From the NCBI GenBank assembly GCA_017958015.1, contig JAGDDM010000179.1, positions 1 to 7,939 of the forward strand: DNA of 7,939 nt, in the 5' to 3' direction. How positions within the stretch are numbered: the first letter of the stretch is position 1; each line of letters begins with the position of its first letter. Below the pieces are notes generated by a model. The model ran no database searches and was not told the DNA's origin. It worked only from the letters and a program-made list of their open reading frames with translations. The translations under genes and the position numbers were made by a program. This document shows positions 6,334 to 7,939 of this stretch, piece after piece. This DNA comes from Abditibacteriota bacterium (GTDB taxonomy: Bacteria; Armatimonadota; UBA5829).

Positions 6334-6762
6334 TTGGATTCCCATTACAACCTTAATTACACAAAAGAATCCGTTTCGACAATCCTCGAAAACATCAAGG
6401 ATTGCGTGAGAAACAAAAGATACATCATATCGCTTAACGAGAAACGTGAAGAGAACATCGACTTTATCGAAAGGCACGAGTTGGACACGGAAGAAATCGA
6501 GATGATTCTGCTTGACATCGATGTCGATGACTTTTGCCACTCGCTCAAAAACAAAAAGCGGGGTCGCGAGAACGAAACTCTGTATGTTTTTATTCCCCGT
6601 GTACCGCTTCGGGAAGACAACGTCGAGCGCGAGGTGAACATATACACAAAGTTCAACCCCGTAAGCGGGCCGGACGGCTCGATGGTGATTGTTATATCTT
6701 TCCACGAGGCGAACAAACCGTTTCGATATCTGTTCGGCGATAAGAAAGGAGCGCGGTCATGA
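6334..6762 (+). CDS. MqsR-like RNase toxin (probable)
   Basis: 142 residues. The start is TTG at 6334, with GAGGT eight bases upstream and no other start codon until mid-gene. The C-terminal two thirds follows the MqsR pattern: an acidic helix then DVDDFCHSLKN (63-73), matching the DFYKS region of E. coli MqsR; LYVFIPRVPL (83-92), where MqsR has its DVYRP segment; VNIYTKF (101-107), matching VYLKI with the important Tyr; and MVIVISFHE (117-125), matching LIVSFKE, with the late Lys replaced by His. MqsR toxins have a RelE/BECR-type fold and cut mRNA, commonly at GCU. The N-terminal 30-40 residues and the Lys-rich tail are extra relative to MqsR (about 98 residues). Toxin before antitoxin is the mqsRA order, and the ATGA overlap with the next gene is typical. 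The match is by eye, so a diverged relative remains possible. Confidence 0.65.
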   Translation: MDSHYNLNYTKESVSTILENIKDCVRNKRYIISLNEKREENIDFIERHELDTEEIEMILLDIDVDDFCHSLKNKKRGRENETLYVFIPRVPLREDNVEREVNIYTKFNPVSGPDGSMVIVISFHEANKPFRYLFGDKKGARS

Positions 6763-7733
6763 AAGCGTTTTGCGAAGAATGTCGCGAGTTTGTAAATTAC
6801 AACCTGACCGAAAAAGTCCTGACCGGCAACGCCAAAGGCGAAAGATGTTCCTACACCGGCAAAGAAGCCCGTTGCGAGAAGTGCGGCTCTTTGGTCTACA
6901 TTCCGGAGATACTCGATTACAATCTCAAAGCCCTCTACGATGAGTACCGCAAAAAACACGGAATCATGTCCGCGGAGGAGATAAGAAAGGTTCCGGAGAA
7001 ATACAAAATCGGAAAGGGTCCTCTATCTCTTTTGCTGGGTTGGGGAAAAAACACCTACACCCATTATTGCGAGGGACACACACCCACAAAAAAGTATTCC
7101 GACGCCATTGCCGAAATCGCCTCCGACCCGGAAGCCTATCTGCGCCTTTTGGAAGAGGGACGGGACAAAATAAAACCGGAAGCGTACAAAAAAAGCCGGC
7201 TGGCCGTTGAGGATTTGCTCACCGTGTCCGATAAGTTGGAAACGGTTGCTTTGTATATTACCCATTGCTGCGAGGACATCACGCCGCTGGCACTTCAAAA
7301 AGCCCTCTATTACGTGCAGGGCTTCGGCTACGCTTTTAACGATACTTTTCCCTTCAGCGAGGATTGCGAAGCTTGGATTCACGGGCCGGTGTTTGTCAGC
7401 GTCTACCACCGTTACAAAAATCTCGGATTCCGCCCCATCGAACAAGCCGCGTCCTTTGACGCTTCGCTCCTGACCACCGACGAAAAAGCCGTGTGTGACA
7501 GCGTGATAAAAAACCTTTGCTGTTACAGCGGAGACGTGCTCAGGGCATTCACTCACACGGAAAGTCCTTGGATTAACGCCCGCAAAGGTCTCGCCAGCAA
7601 CGAGCCCTCCGACAGAATCATACCGAAGTCCGCTATAGGAGCGTATTTCAAAGAGGTTCGGGAAAAACACAACATGGTTAATCTCGGCGGAATCAAAGAA
7701 TACGCGATGTATATGCGCGACAAAACGGAATAA
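6759..7733 (+). CDS. MqsA-type antitoxin fused to a Panacea/SocA-like domain
   Basis: 324 residues, in three parts. First, a zinc finger (1-50) with C5-x2-C8 and C39-x2-C42, as in MqsA/YgiT, where this domain neutralises the toxin. Second, a Cro/XRE-type helix-turn-helix (about 58-130): YDEYRKKHGIMSAEEIR, then LLGWGKNTYTHYCEG (92-106), the MqsA-family form of the DNA-binding segment. Third, a Panacea/DUF4065 (SocA-like) domain (about 155-305): ITPLALQKALYYVQG (174-188), EAWIHGPVFVSVYHRY (204-219) and THTESPWINAR (265-275). Panacea is a known antitoxin module that neutralises many unrelated toxins. The ATG at 6759 overlaps the toxin stop (ATGA) and has AAAGGAG seven bases upstream. It should bind and inhibit the upstream toxin and repress the shared promoter through the palindromes at 6269-6304. 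A terminator follows at once. Family assignment is strong; which domain does the neutralising is unknown. Confidence 0.88.
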   Translation: MKAFCEECREFVNYNLTEKVLTGNAKGERCSYTGKEARCEKCGSLVYIPEILDYNLKALYDEYRKKHGIMSAEEIRKVPEKYKIGKGPLSLLLGWGKNTYTHYCEGHTPTKKYSDAIAEIASDPEAYLRLLEEGRDKIKPEAYKKSRLAVEDLLTVSDKLETVALYITHCCEDITPLALQKALYYVQGFGYAFNDTFPFSEDCEAWIHGPVFVSVYHRYKNLGFRPIEQAASFDASLLTTDEKAVCDSVIKNLCCYSGDVLRAFTHTESPWINARKGLASNEPSDRIIPKSAIGAYFKEVREKHNMVNLGGIKEYAMYMRDKTE

Positions 7734-7747
7734 AGTTTACTTACGGC

Positions 7748-7780
7748 ACCGACGGCTCCCCACCGTCGGTTTTCTTTTTT
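7748..7780 (+). terminator. Rho-independent terminator of the toxin-antitoxin module
   Basis: ACCGACGG (7748-7755) pairs perfectly with CCGTCGGT (7763-7770) around a seven-base loop, followed by TTTTCTTTTTT to 7780. It lies 15 bases past the antitoxin stop and separates the module from uvrA. Confidence 0.93.
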
Positions 7781-7787
7781 CTCCTCT

Positions 7788-7816
7788 TTGAAAGAGTCGC
7801 CCCGGCGTGGTATAAT
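7788..7816 (+). promoter_or_regulatory. uvrA promoter
   Basis: TTGAAA (7788-7793) and a perfect TATAAT (7811-7816) are 17 bases apart. The start should fall near 7823, only about five bases before the ATG at 7828. No LexA box of the E. coli (CTGT...ACAG) or Bacillus (GAAC-N4-GTTC) type is seen. Confidence 0.82.
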
Positions 7817-7827
7817 TATATGTTACC

Positions 7828-7939
7828 ATGCAAAAGTATATCACCGTAAAAAACGCGAGGCAAAACAACCTCAAGAACATATCACTGAAGATTCCCCGGG
7901 ACAAGCTGGTTGTCATAACCGGTCTCTCCGGCTCGGGGA
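7828..7939 (+). CDS. uvrA: Excinuclease ABC subunit A, N-terminal fragment (partial)
   Basis: The first 37 codons of the nucleotide excision repair damage-recognition ATPase UvrA; the gene runs off the window. The N-terminus matches the family almost residue for residue: VKNARQNNLKNISLKIPRDKLVV (7-29, compare the ARxHNLKNI and IPRDKL blocks of E. coli UvrA), then TGLSGSG (31-37), the first Walker A motif cut just before its Lys. The family match fixes the ATG at 7828. No Shine-Dalgarno precedes it, and the promoter position predicts a leader of about five bases, so initiation is probably leaderless-like. A terminator separates it from the toxin-antitoxin genes, so co-direction with them is not operonic. 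Confidence 0.95.
   Translation, partial: MQKYITVKNARQNNLKNISLKIPRDKLVVITGLSGSG

Noticed and set aside
6334..7733. Insertion sequence or recently mobilised island around the toxin-antitoxin genes
   Set aside because: No transposase, terminal inverted repeats, target duplications or tRNA-type attachment site are visible. A 60-base sample of the toxin gene is AT-rich (38% G+C), but a sample of the antitoxin gene counts 55%.
7781..7827. SOS box before uvrA
   Set aside because: No LexA-type palindrome of the E. coli or Bacillus class can be found between the terminator and the ATG.

Overview
The window looks like chromosomal DNA from a moderately GC-rich bacterium. Coding DNA is GC-rich (a 60-base sample of the 2814-4184 gene counts 57% G+C), intergenic DNA is strikingly AT-rich, and promoters fit the sigma-70/sigma-A consensus. 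UPF0210 and UPF0237-type ACT proteins, an exported 5'-nucleotidase-like protein and WbbL-like glycosyltransferases together suggest a diderm anaerobe, perhaps Synergistota-like. That placement is a low-confidence inference; nothing here fixes the taxon.

Left part (1-1125): a leftward gene begins at 26 and runs off the edge. A divergent intergenic region follows, with a leftward-facing hairpin/T-tract and a good rightward promoter. Then comes a secreted protein of the 5'-nucleotidase/UshA-like metallophosphatase fold that has lost the usual metal ligands.

Middle (1115-6104): one tightly packed leftward operon. It is read in the order CPA2 cation/proton antiporter, tandem-ACT protein (GTG start), UPF0210/PFL-fold protein, glycosyltransferase 1, glycosyltransferase 2. 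Junctions are a 4-base overlap, a 1-base gap, a 1-base overlap and a 4-base overlap. The last gene overlaps the end of the convergent nucleotidase-like gene by 11 bases. The ACT and UPF0210 proteins form a known conserved pair of unknown function. Here the ACT partner appears to be a duplicated UPF0237 domain, and the pair is tied to an antiporter and two surface-glycan-type transferases.

Right part (6105-7733): a probable MqsRA-like toxin-antitoxin module. The first gene resembles MqsR RNase toxins. The second fuses an MqsA-type zinc finger, a helix-turn-helix and a C-terminal Panacea/SocA-like (DUF4065) domain. The promoter carries two copies of a 15-bp palindrome-like site 21 bp apart, one inside the -35/-10 spacer, plus a third AAAA-N7-TTTT palindrome upstream, as expected for autoregulation. 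A clear rho-independent terminator closes the module.

The right edge (7828 on) holds the first 37 codons of uvrA, with a strong promoter so close to the ATG that the mRNA should be almost leaderless. The most interesting items are the composite toxin-antitoxin module with its operator array, the ligand-stripped nucleotidase-like protein, the antiporter/ACT/UPF0210/glycosyltransferase operon, and the probable antisense overlap at the convergent gene pair.
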